A stretch of 11,370 nucleotides of DNA, taken from the NCBI GenBank assembly GCA_937899295.1, contig CALBPO010000306.1, forward strand, positions 1 to 11,370, written 5' to 3'. Made by a program: the position numbers and the translations under genes. Below the pieces are notes generated by a model. The model saw only the letters and a list, made by a program, of their open reading frames with translations, was not told the DNA's origin and did no database searches. Shown here piece by piece: positions 1-7,445 of the stretch; position 1 is the stretch's first letter, and the number at the start of each line of letters is the position of its first letter. Origin of the DNA: an uncultured Opitutia bacterium. Its GTDB lineage: Bacteria > Verrucomicrobiota > Verrucomicrobiia > Opitutales > Coraliomargaritaceae.

Positions 1-1370
1 CCTACCGACATCACCATAAAATACTCAAAGGACTCAGAGAAAGCATGGCTGCCTGCGAGTTCGACAAAATCTATGACGATGTCGATAGTTTCTGTCGTGC
101 ATCGCAAGCAGTGCAAGCCCGAGGTAACCTTCGCCAACTCGAAGCACTCCTATCGAATAAAGACGTATCCGGATACTGCATACATGCGTTTACTGATGGC
201 GACTGGATTCTAGGTGCGGGACTCATTGACCACTGGCAACGTCCCAAATTGGTCTATCATGCGATTGCCGAGGCAAACAAAATGCCATCCATTTTATGCT
301 TCCCAGAACGCCGTAACCTACGCGAAGGGGATTCTGTCAAATTCGACATCGTCTTACGTGGACAGAATGAGAAAATACCCGCACAGATCGAACTCTCTAA
401 GGGCGAAGTCGTATTCAAACTGAATGAGCTCAAATGGTCTGGAGAGAGTAACTTTCAACAATCTCAGGCCTACATACCGAGCACACTGCTCGAAACAGGA
501 CTCAATACTATATCAATACGTGCCTATAACCATCAAGGCGAAGTCGAGTGCAAAAATACAATAGAGCTCTTCCTTACACCAAAACCTTTCACGAGTCTAG
601 ATTCTGATTTAGTGGTCTACGATCCAGATGGTGACATCACACCATTCCTGGATCAATCAGGATTGGCTTACACCGCACTTTGCGATTGGACGAAAGTCGA
701 TCAAGCAAGCACCTTCCTATTCGTGCCAGAAGATGTCTCGTCTAAATCAGACTTGGTAGCGATTGAAACAGCGATGCATTGCGTCCAATGCGGCACCGCC
801 AATATACTCTTCCTTGAAGCGCCTGCAGAGCATGGCTCTCCCCAAATGCTTGAAGAATACGAGGCTAGTAGAGCACCCGCGATCGAGAGTAACCAACTCC
901 TACAGTCAGGAATCTTTCCTTTCAAGCTACTCGCACGTCCCTCTTTCTCATTCTGGGAATCGAGCATGCATATTGCAAAGCAACACCCAATTTTCAATGG
1001 TCTCCCGAGCAACTGTATGATGGATGAACCCTATCACGAAGTCGCACCAGCCGAAAGTTTCTACGAACTCGAAGCCGAGGAAGCACCCGCCCAGACCATT
1101 ACCTGGTTCCGTCCAGAGGACATCGAAACCAAAGCACAAAAGCGCACTTATCTTGGCGGCGAAGACCTCTGGCACGGCACTGACATAGCAATCAAAGCAC
1201 ATGGAGAAGGCAATGTAATCCTTAGCACATTAATTCTTCGACGAAAAGTGGCACACGATCCAGTCGCGCAATTACTACTCAGTAATCTATTGCGATACTC
1301 TGACAGCTTACACGCACAAAAGGCCTCCGAGGCAATGCGGCCAGAAACAGCCGCTAATACAGCCCAATAG
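1..1370 (+). CDS. GH2-like glycoside hydrolase, C-terminal part (5' end outside window)
   Basis: The frame is open from the window edge (first full codon at 3) to the stop at 1368-1370, so the ATG at 45 is probably internal and the N-terminal half is missing. Numbering from the first codon, residues 57-68 (GYCIHAFTDGDW) followed by GLIDHWQRPK resemble the last strand and helix of a GH2 catalytic barrel. About 95-195 is a beta-rich, Ig-like segment. About 200-440 alternates strands and helices and ends in an HPIFNGLP-type motif, like the glutamine-amidotransferase/trimerisation-like domains at the C-termini of some beta-galactosidases. The catalytic glutamates of GH2 would lie upstream, so activity and substrate cannot be read here. 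It is followed 30 bp later by a sugar symporter, probably in one operon. The role in hydrolysing oligosaccharides of a sulfated glycan is inferred from context. A GH2-related or other GH-A clan enzyme is the alternative. Confidence 0.68.
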   Translation, partial: YRHHHKILKGLRESMAACEFDKIYDDVDSFCRASQAVQARGNLRQLEALLSNKDVSGYCIHAFTDGDWILGAGLIDHWQRPKLVYHAIAEANKMPSILCFPERRNLREGDSVKFDIVLRGQNEKIPAQIELSKGEVVFKLNELKWSGESNFQQSQAYIPSTLLETGLNTISIRAYNHQGEVECKNTIELFLTPKPFTSLDSDLVVYDPDGDITPFLDQSGLAYTALCDWTKVDQASTFLFVPEDVSSKSDLVAIETAMHCVQCGTANILFLEAPAEHGSPQMLEEYEASRAPAIESNQLLQSGIFPFKLLARPSFSFWESSMHIAKQHPIFNGLPSNCMMDEPYHEVAPAESFYELEAEEAPAQTITWFRPEDIETKAQKRTYLGGEDLWHGTDIAIKAHGEGNVILSTLILRRKVAHDPVAQLLLSNLLRYSDSLHAQKASEAMRPETAANTAQ

Positions 1371-1400
1371 CCTCATCCCTTCTCAACCCTAAAGACTACA

Positions 1401-2816
1401 ATGGAACCCAACTCAGATACAGCCCCAAGCAATCAAACGAAAAACTCAGCTGTATCTTTTAAAGAAAAGCTAGCATTCGGAACGGGTGAATTCACCAACC
1501 GTTACGGGGAAAACGGGGTCAATGATATCGCCACGCCAGTGTATAACATGATCTTGGGAATGAGTCCCGCGCTCATCGGCACTGTCTTGATGCTTATGCG
1601 CCTCTGGGATGCGATTACCGATCCCATCATGGGTTATATCTCCGATAACTGCAAAAGTAAGTTCGGACGCAGAAAGCCCTTCTTACTCATTGGCTCTATT
1701 CTCATGGCGATTACCTATCCCATGATCTGGTTCGCTTCTCCTGATTGGACAGAACAATCGAAGACCATCTACTTCTTCTGCCTCTCGATTATTTTCTTCA
1801 CCTCTTATACGATCTACTCAGTGCCCTACCGTGCCCTAGCCACAGAAATGACTCCCGACTATGAGGAGCGCACGACCATTCGTATTTATTCTGCTTTCTT
1901 CAATAAGATCTTCATGTTGATGCTACCATGGATCTTTCCACTCACTCAGAGTGAACTCTTCTCCGACCCAGTGACTGGCATCCGAGTCTTATCTGCGCTA
2001 TCCAGTATACTGATCCTAATTTCAGGCATCATCTGCGCAAAATTCCCTAACGAGCGTTATCACAAAGTGGCCGTCAATCAAGAACGCGTAAAGCTGATCA
2101 GTAGCTTCAAATCATTCGTCAAAGACCGACAATTCCTCATTTTGCATGGTGTCGGACTGGGCCTACTTTGTAGCATATTACTCGTCGCAACATTCGGCTT
2201 GTACGTTAATATCTACTACGTATGGGAAGGCGACAAACTCGGTGGCTCCAGTTACTTCGCGATCATGCAGAACATCATGCAAGTGCTCGGTTTCGTTATG
2301 CTCTTTGTGATCTCTAAGTTCCTAATCCGTGTTGAAAAGCGCAAATTAATCTTTCTCTCATTAGTCGCGGCGCTCATTGGCAGCGCGGCACGTTGGTACA
2401 CTTATAATAGTGACATTCCACAACTCATCTTCCTGGACCCCTTCTTCTTTGCTCCCGCCTACACGATCTTTTGGGCAATTTTCTTATCCATGTTAGGTGA
2501 CTATTGTGACTACGACGAATTCACACATGGTCAACGGCGTGAGGGCTTATTTAGCGCCGTTAGCGGTTGGATCATGAAGGCAGGTAGTTCGCTCGCATTT
2601 GGAATTTCTGGTATTTTATTGGCATGGACCCATTTTAGCCAGGACCTTGGTGGGAGCCAACCCGAGGGCACACTCCTAAAGATGCGCCTCTTGCTGATTG
2701 GTCTTCCTATCCTTTGCCTACTTGTAGCCATGGTGCTCAATGCGATTTATCCGCTGACCAAAGACCGCATGGCTGAAATCCGAAGCGAACTCGAGTCACG
2801 CAGGGGCACCGTATAG
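1401..2816 (+). CDS. GPH-family (MelB-like) sugar:cation symporter
   Basis: This is a 471-residue inner-membrane protein with about a dozen hydrophobic segments, the usual length for glycoside-pentoside-hexuronide:cation symporters of the MFS fold. RLWDAITDPIMG (67-78) matches the helix-II motif of MelB, so D70 and D74 correspond to the cation-binding aspartates D55 and D59 of MelB. It is followed by the cytoplasmic KFGRRKP loop. VPYRALATEMTPDYEERT (141-158) and DYCDYDEFTHGQRREG (367-382) are two further family motifs. It should import a mono- or oligosaccharide, possibly a uronide, with Na+ or H+; the substrate cannot be deduced. It lies between a GH2-like hydrolase gene and two sulfatase genes, with 30 and 53 bp gaps, as expected for the uptake step of a glycan locus. 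No clear Shine-Dalgarno precedes the ATG. The hydrophilic N-terminal extension of about 20 residues is common in this family. Confidence 0.93.
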   Translation: MEPNSDTAPSNQTKNSAVSFKEKLAFGTGEFTNRYGENGVNDIATPVYNMILGMSPALIGTVLMLMRLWDAITDPIMGYISDNCKSKFGRRKPFLLIGSILMAITYPMIWFASPDWTEQSKTIYFFCLSIIFFTSYTIYSVPYRALATEMTPDYEERTTIRIYSAFFNKIFMLMLPWIFPLTQSELFSDPVTGIRVLSALSSILILISGIICAKFPNERYHKVAVNQERVKLISSFKSFVKDRQFLILHGVGLGLLCSILLVATFGLYVNIYYVWEGDKLGGSSYFAIMQNIMQVLGFVMLFVISKFLIRVEKRKLIFLSLVAALIGSAARWYTYNSDIPQLIFLDPFFFAPAYTIFWAIFLSMLGDYCDYDEFTHGQRREGLFSAVSGWIMKAGSSLAFGISGILLAWTHFSQDLGGSQPEGTLLKMRLLLIGLPILCLLVAMVLNAIYPLTKDRMAEIRSELESRRGTV

Positions 2817-2869
2817 CTAACAAAACACGAGGCATAATCAGCATCTCTTCGAACTCAATTTGGCACAAG

Positions 2870-4528
2870 ATGAAACGATACCTACCGCTGTTTTCACTGC
2901 TCTGTAGCGGTGCCGCGCTTTACGCAAGTCAACCAAATGTGATCTTCGTCATGCTTGACGACTTCGGCTACTCTCAGCTCGAAACTTACGCCAGAGGCCT
3001 AACGATTGATGATCTCGATCCTGCGCTCTTAGAACATGTTGCTCAACGCGAAGAATATACTCCAGAGCAAGCCTTTGAAGCCGTCCGCAAAGCCAGCCCC
3101 ACCCTGAGTCGTCTCGCGGATGAAGGTGCCCGGTTCGATAATGCTTATGCTTCAAGTAATTTATGTGCTCCAGCACGGCTCAGCATCGCCACTGGCGTAC
3201 TGCAAAACCGATGGGGCGTCTACCGTAACATCGACACCGAAGCACATGGCCTCAAAGCAAATTCGCATCTCGCCGAACAATTACATACCTTAGGTTATTC
3301 CACCGCACATATCGGGAAGTGGCACGTAGGCTCACGTAACTACGAGATGGTCCCCAACTATCTGGAGGCAGCGGGCGTAGAAGACCCTGAAAGCGTTAAA
3401 GTAGATGATAGCTGGAATGATACCTACTATAATAACAAGGACCACCAAGCGGTATCTAAAAAACTCAAAGCAGAAGGCTTCGAAGGATCAGTCGCACCGA
3501 AGGATCACCCCCTCAACCACGGCTTCGACTACTACTTCGGCTATAATCAGTGGGAGTCTCCTTTCTACAATGCGACCAACATCTGGAGGAATTTTGACCA
3601 CGCAGGGCTGATCAAGGATTACAATACCGACGTCTTTACCGACGAGGCACTAAACTTCATCGAACAAAGCCTCGACGCAGCGAAGCCCTTTTATGTGCAG
3701 CTTCATTATCACACAGTGCATTCGCCGCTCAAACCCAAAGCACCTGACGAATATCAGAAGCCATTCGATTCTGGCGCACAAATACTAGACAACTTTTACG
3801 CGCATGTTTACGCCGTCGATCAAAACGTGCAACGCTTGCTCGATTATCTAGAAGAACGCGAAGCGGCAGATAATACCATCGTCGTTTTCACTTCCGACAA
3901 TGGCGGCTCCGTCGGCAACCTTTCCTGCCTACCTGGCAATGCACCTTACCGCGGGCATAAGGGCATGCTCCTACTCGGCGGCTTTCGTGTGCCACTCTTC
4001 TTTCACTGGCCAAAAGGCATTGAAGAGCCACAGCAATTGAACCAGCTCGTATCAACGATGGATATTATTCCGACTGTGATCGCTGCTGCAGGTGGCAAGG
4101 TCCCTGCCGATATCGATGGTAAATCACTCTTGCCGCAAATCACTACTGGCTCGACGAAGCCGGTGCGCGATCACTTTGCCGTCGGCGGGATTCATGCTCG
4201 CGTCTGGGGATTCCATGGAGCGAGCTCCTTTTTCACCCATAATGTCTCACGCGAAAAAGCACCCGCAGGCTACATCGTGGCGGACAATCGCTACATCCTT
4301 CGCTATGTCGGTCCGATCATGCCAGACCTCTACAAAGATGCCCTCGCAGGCCTACCTGAGTCATTTGAAATCTATGACTACATCAACGATCCCATGGAGC
4401 AGACTAACCTCATCCATCAACTCCCCGAAAAAACAGCGCAGCTCAAGGCCATCTGGAAAAAGGAATCTGCGGCATTTCCAGCGCCAATGAAATGGGATCT
4501 GTCTAGGTGGGAAACGATGATGAAATAA
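2870..4528 (+). CDS. Secreted formylglycine-dependent sulfatase (S1 type) with insertion near the active site
   Basis: This 552-residue protein begins with a Sec signal peptide (MKRYLPLF..., hydrophobic to about residue 18, likely cut after LYA at 19). VIFVMLDD gives the metal-binding D30/D31. The formylglycine site is C99-A-P-A-R103 followed by LSIATG. GKWHVG gives K150/H152, and TSDNGG gives the metal ligands D343/N344, followed by K364. The D30-to-C99 distance is 69 residues, against 39-40 in the other three sulfatases here whose active sites are visible. The extra stretch (about 41-78) is acidic and helix-like. The motif has Ala where Ser or Thr is usual, which still fits the CxPxR rule of the maturation enzyme. 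It should hydrolyse a sulfate ester on a polysaccharide or oligosaccharide outside the cytoplasm; the subfamily and position are not assigned. No Shine-Dalgarno is evident. The ATG is chosen because the signal peptide starts there. Confidence 0.93.
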   Translation: MKRYLPLFSLLCSGAALYASQPNVIFVMLDDFGYSQLETYARGLTIDDLDPALLEHVAQREEYTPEQAFEAVRKASPTLSRLADEGARFDNAYASSNLCAPARLSIATGVLQNRWGVYRNIDTEAHGLKANSHLAEQLHTLGYSTAHIGKWHVGSRNYEMVPNYLEAAGVEDPESVKVDDSWNDTYYNNKDHQAVSKKLKAEGFEGSVAPKDHPLNHGFDYYFGYNQWESPFYNATNIWRNFDHAGLIKDYNTDVFTDEALNFIEQSLDAAKPFYVQLHYHTVHSPLKPKAPDEYQKPFDSGAQILDNFYAHVYAVDQNVQRLLDYLEEREAADNTIVVFTSDNGGSVGNLSCLPGNAPYRGHKGMLLLGGFRVPLFFHWPKGIEEPQQLNQLVSTMDIIPTVIAAAGGKVPADIDGKSLLPQITTGSTKPVRDHFAVGGIHARVWGFHGASSFFTHNVSREKAPAGYIVADNRYILRYVGPIMPDLYKDALAGLPESFEIYDYINDPMEQTNLIHQLPEKTAQLKAIWKKESAAFPAPMKWDLSRWETMMK

Positions 4529-4624
4529 TAAATCATTCCAAACAGCTACCAAATCAGTGCGCACAACTATTAGAGACTGACTCGAAGCCATCTCCTAAGT
4601 CATGAATATAACCATGCCTTTCTT

Positions 4625-6370
4625 ATGTTAAAAAATACATTACTCACTTTGTTCCTATTCGTCGTAACGCTTGGGCAGACACAAGCAGCCAGTAGTGATC
4701 CAACACGTCCCAACGTTGTCTTCATCATTTGCGATGACCTCAATGACTTTGGCTCCGTTTATGGGGGACACCCTCAGGCGCTCACGCCGCGCATGTCTAG
4801 CTTTGCGGAGTCCGCAGTGACTTTTCAACATGCCTACAGCAATAATCCCGTATGCGCCCCATCGCGTGCAAGTATCTACACTGGCATCTATCCCCATACT
4901 TCCAACAATCTATTCTGGGCTAAGTGGTTTGATAACCCCGTGTTAAAGAACTCCAAGACGATTATGGAATTCTTCAAAGAGAATGGCTACCATGTCGCCG
5001 GAACGGGAAAGAATGAACATGACCACCGACCCACCGATTGGAGTGAATACAAAAGCAAGACTGACTACGGGCCTTATTGGTTCGACGGTAAAAAACGCAA
5101 TGCCAACCCATGGGTGCCTGCCCCTTTTTCGAATATTGGCGCAATCGATGGCTCATTTGGTCCCCTACGTATGGATCATGAAGGACAACCCGCAGGAGCT
5201 GGCTGGAAATACGGTTGGGGTAAAGAGCAAGTCCTCGACTTCGGTAGCCACGATACACGTGATCTGACTCCCGACGAGCTGAACGCTGAATGGGCAGCTA
5301 AAACGCTGAAAAGATTTGCTGAGGATACATCTCCCCAGCCACTTTTTCTCGCAGTAGGATTTGTCCGACCACATACACCAATTCATGTGCCTCAAGAGTA
5401 TTTCGACCGCTTCCCCGTAGATGAGCTTATGCTTCCAGCAAGCATACCAAACGATACTGATGATACATATCTAAAAAGTGCAGATCCATCTGATGGAAGC
5501 GGGGATGACAAGGGCTACCGCTATTACACACTTCTGGAAGAGTCCTATGGAAGCTCCGAGCAAGGTATAAAAGCATTCCTGCGCGCCTACCTCGCAGCTG
5601 TTGCCGCTGTGGATGACTGCATAGGCACCGTGATTGATGCAGTAGAGGAAAACGGTCTCGCCGACAACACGATCATCATCGTGACCAGTGACCACGGCTG
5701 GGACATGGGTCAAAAAGGCTATTTATTTAAGAATACACTATGGGAAGATAGTGCGCGTATCCCTATGATTATTCGTGCGCCAGGCATCAGCCAAGCTGGC
5801 CAAAGAACGCGACAGCCAGTCTCTTTGATCGATGTCTATCCAACACTCATTGACCTCTGCAACTTGCAAGGCGACACGCGTAAAAATGCGCAAGGCGCAC
5901 CACTCGATGGCTTCAGTATGCGCCCACTGCTCGCTGATCCAAGCTCAAGTAACTGGGACGGGCCCGAGGGCGCGCTCACAATGCGCTTTGCCGGACCAAA
6001 GAATAATCATATCCCAGCTAAGCAACATTGGGCCTATCGCACTGAGCGCTATCGCTACATCATCTACAACAATGGCAAGGAGGAGCTCTACGATCATGCC
6101 AATGATCCTCACGAGTGGGATAACTTAGCTAGTAATCCAGAGTTTGATGTGCTCAAAGCGCAATATAAGAAAGCCATATTTGACCAGCTTCCATACAATG
6201 AAGAGGCCATGCAGACAGTGAATATTAAAGAAAAGCCTGGCAAAGGCGGGGCAGAATTTTGGAAGGATACATATTTCGAAAAGTATCCTCAAGCGGATGC
6301 GAATGGAGATGGCACACTTAGTTGGGCCGAATTCAAAGCACACAAAAGAGCCCAAAAAGGCATTCTTTAG
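4625..6370 (+). CDS. Iduronate-2-sulfatase-like secreted sulfatase (S1_7-like) with C-terminal EF-hand-like loop
   Basis: This 581-residue protein has a signal peptide (MLKNTLLTLFLFVVTLGQTQA, cut near 21). Metal ligands D37/D38 lie in FIICDDLND. The formylglycine motif is C77-A-P-S-R81-ASIYTG. Instead of GKWHxG it has G-K129-N-E-H132, with the K-x-x-H spacing of human iduronate-2-sulfatase. RPHTPIHVP supplies H250, and TSDHGWDMG supplies D356/H357. These features place it with the iduronate-2-sulfatase-like sulfatases, tentatively SulfAtlas S1_7. The last 30 residues add DANGDGTLSWAE (558-569), a canonical-looking 12-residue EF-hand loop. Bacterial members of this group act on many sulfated glycans, so 2-O-sulfated iduronate is not implied. 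It is the last gene of the plus-strand set, 96 bp after the preceding sulfatase; an upstream ATG at 4614 runs into a stop after four codons. No Shine-Dalgarno is visible. Confidence 0.92.
   Translation: MLKNTLLTLFLFVVTLGQTQAASSDPTRPNVVFIICDDLNDFGSVYGGHPQALTPRMSSFAESAVTFQHAYSNNPVCAPSRASIYTGIYPHTSNNLFWAKWFDNPVLKNSKTIMEFFKENGYHVAGTGKNEHDHRPTDWSEYKSKTDYGPYWFDGKKRNANPWVPAPFSNIGAIDGSFGPLRMDHEGQPAGAGWKYGWGKEQVLDFGSHDTRDLTPDELNAEWAAKTLKRFAEDTSPQPLFLAVGFVRPHTPIHVPQEYFDRFPVDELMLPASIPNDTDDTYLKSADPSDGSGDDKGYRYYTLLEESYGSSEQGIKAFLRAYLAAVAAVDDCIGTVIDAVEENGLADNTIIIVTSDHGWDMGQKGYLFKNTLWEDSARIPMIIRAPGISQAGQRTRQPVSLIDVYPTLIDLCNLQGDTRKNAQGAPLDGFSMRPLLADPSSSNWDGPEGALTMRFAGPKNNHIPAKQHWAYRTERYRYIIYNNGKEELYDHANDPHEWDNLASNPEFDVLKAQYKKAIFDQLPYNEEAMQTVNIKEKPGKGGAEFWKDTYFEKYPQADANGDGTLSWAEFKAHKRAQKGIL
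6296..6331 (+). other. EF-hand-like calcium loop in the C-terminus of the upstream sulfatase
   Basis: The 12 codons encode DANGDGTLSWAE. Oxygen ligands fall at loop positions 1, 3, 5, 9 and 12, with Gly at 6 and a hydrophobic residue at 8, matching the EF-hand pattern. Only one loop is present, 12 residues from the C-terminus, so it may pair with a partner or act as a stabilising Ca site, as in half-dockerin-like tails. Calcium binding is inferred from the motif. Confidence 0.7.
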
Positions 6371-6421
6371 CATGTATTCTATTCTGACTCAGCTTGGTAG
6401 CGATTAACTCAGTTACGCAAG

Positions 6422-7330
6422 CTACTGGCTGAAAGTCTCATCAAGATACACGCGTAGGCTATCGTAATGATGGAGCATGATGCAGCGGACATATGGATTA
6501 TTTGCATAAGTATTGCGTAGGCTGTTCAGCGAAGATCTAAACTGCTTCACAGGCACGCCGCCAAAACTGATGTATGCTTCCTTGCCTGAAATGTTACCTG
6601 TCTCCATCGACGGAGCTACCGAGCGCAAATGTCCAAAATTCGAGGCATAGCTTAACTCGGCAGCAATCAACTTAACTATCTCACTCGGATCTCGCCGGTA
6701 TGACATGATACCTAACCAATCGACTCGATCTTGGACATGTTCCACAAAAAGTTTTTTTTGCCCATCGAACACGATTTGAAACTCAGTCTTATCCCACCAA
6801 AACGGGACATCGACAGCCAATTCCATCTCGGGTGCTGCCATCGAGAGATAGTCATTTACTAGATTTAGATAGCTCAAATAGTCCCGCATTATTTGTCTGC
6901 GTTGATCGCCACCTGCTTTCCATTCCTTAGAGCCATAGGGCTCTACATCAAATTTGATACCCAATAATTTTTTGCCATTAGGCAGTGTCTCATTGAATGC
7001 CACAATGGTCTGCACCGCGGCCATTGTACGCTCATGATTACGTGCAAAGAACATTGCCTTATCACCCCGTAAGGCATTCACCGAGATGCCATGGTCTGCT
7101 GCCTTAATTATAAAATTACGAAGGGCCTCCGCATTCAACAGTATGCCCTTTTTTATACTGATGTGCTGATCAATGTGGGTGATTTCTTCGCGTTCACAAA
7201 AATCAAGTAATTCGCCAAGTGCCTCCTCGGATTCTAAATGTATTTGCTTCCACACCCACATACCAAGTGGAGGTTCACGACCTTCGAGAGCTAGGCAATA
7301 TCCTATAAGGTGGGAGATAATCAGTCGCAT
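6422..7330 (-). CDS. Unrecognised probable (beta/alpha)8-barrel protein, candidate glycoside hydrolase
   Basis: I do not recognise a named family for this 302-residue protein. Its sequence divides into eight strand-like segments spaced as in a TIM barrel: GMWVW (23-27), ITHIDQH (50-56), ISVNALRGD (82-90), LLGIKFDVEPY (122-132), MELAVDVPFWW (169-179), VDWLGIMSYR (203-212), LRSVAPSMETG (235-245) and VRCIMLHHYDS (281-291). Acidic or polar residues sit at strand ends: D128-x-E130, D174, Y211, E243, H288 and D290. A D-x-E at the end of strand 4 plus an MSY-type strand 6 recall GH18-like chitinase barrels, but the full GH18 signature is absent. The N-terminus is only weakly signal-like (MRLIISHLIGYCLALEG), so location is uncertain. 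No in-frame start lies between this ATG and an upstream stop. It is the last gene of the minus-strand sulfatase set, 115 bp after the previous one, which suggests a role in the same glycan pathway. Confidence 0.75.
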   Translation of the reverse strand: MRLIISHLIGYCLALEGREPPLGMWVWKQIHLESEEALGELLDFCEREEITHIDQHISIKKGILLNAEALRNFIIKAADHGISVNALRGDKAMFFARNHERTMAAVQTIVAFNETLPNGKKLLGIKFDVEPYGSKEWKAGGDQRRQIMRDYLSYLNLVNDYLSMAAPEMELAVDVPFWWDKTEFQIVFDGQKKLFVEHVQDRVDWLGIMSYRRDPSEIVKLIAAELSYASNFGHLRSVAPSMETGNISGKEAYISFGGVPVKQFRSSLNSLRNTYANNPYVRCIMLHHYDSLRVYLDETFSQ

Positions 7331-7399
7331 TTGCTTGTTATATGCATGATCGGTTTAAATATCGAATCGCTCTAAAAGCACTGACGGAATCTGGGTCCA

Positions 7400-7427
7400 T
7401 AGGAAGAGATTAAATCAACTCTTCCTA
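7400..7427. repeat. Intergenic perfect inverted repeat (hairpin)
   Basis: TAGGAAGAG and its exact complement CTCTTCCTA flank a 10-base A/T-rich loop (7409-7418). A looser outer stem (7395-7398 with 7430-7433, including one G-T pair) could extend it. It lies just 3' of the sulfatase gene ending at 7446 (minus strand) and before the barrel protein gene. No U-run follows on either strand, so a classical Rho-independent terminator is doubtful. A processing or attenuation hairpin, or a dispersed REP-like palindrome, is equally possible. Confidence 0.6.
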
Positions 7428-7445
7428 CAGGGCGAGTCCTCTAAT

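Noticed and set aside
45..47. ATG as the start of the first gene
   Set aside because: The frame stays open to the window edge, and the residues just before it fit a GH2-type barrel, so this Met is probably internal.
701..1202. Antisense open frames inside the GH2-like gene, and similar ones inside the sulfatase genes
   Set aside because: They show no recognisable protein features or start signals, and overlap genes with strong family motifs.
4529..4624. 96-bp gap between the two plus-strand sulfatase genes as a regulatory region or small gene
   Set aside because: Only a 5-bp TGACT/AGTCA repeat and no credible promoter, terminator or coding frame were seen.
6391..6423. Weak inverted repeat (AGCTTG/CAAGCT) between the convergent genes as a bidirectional terminator
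   Set aside because: Only 6 bp pair, the loop is 21 bases, it overlaps a stop codon, and there is no T-run on either side.
7331..7380. Possible promoter (TATAAC-like box) before the barrel-protein gene
   Set aside because: The box is too close to the ATG for a normal leader, and no matching -35 element is at proper spacing.
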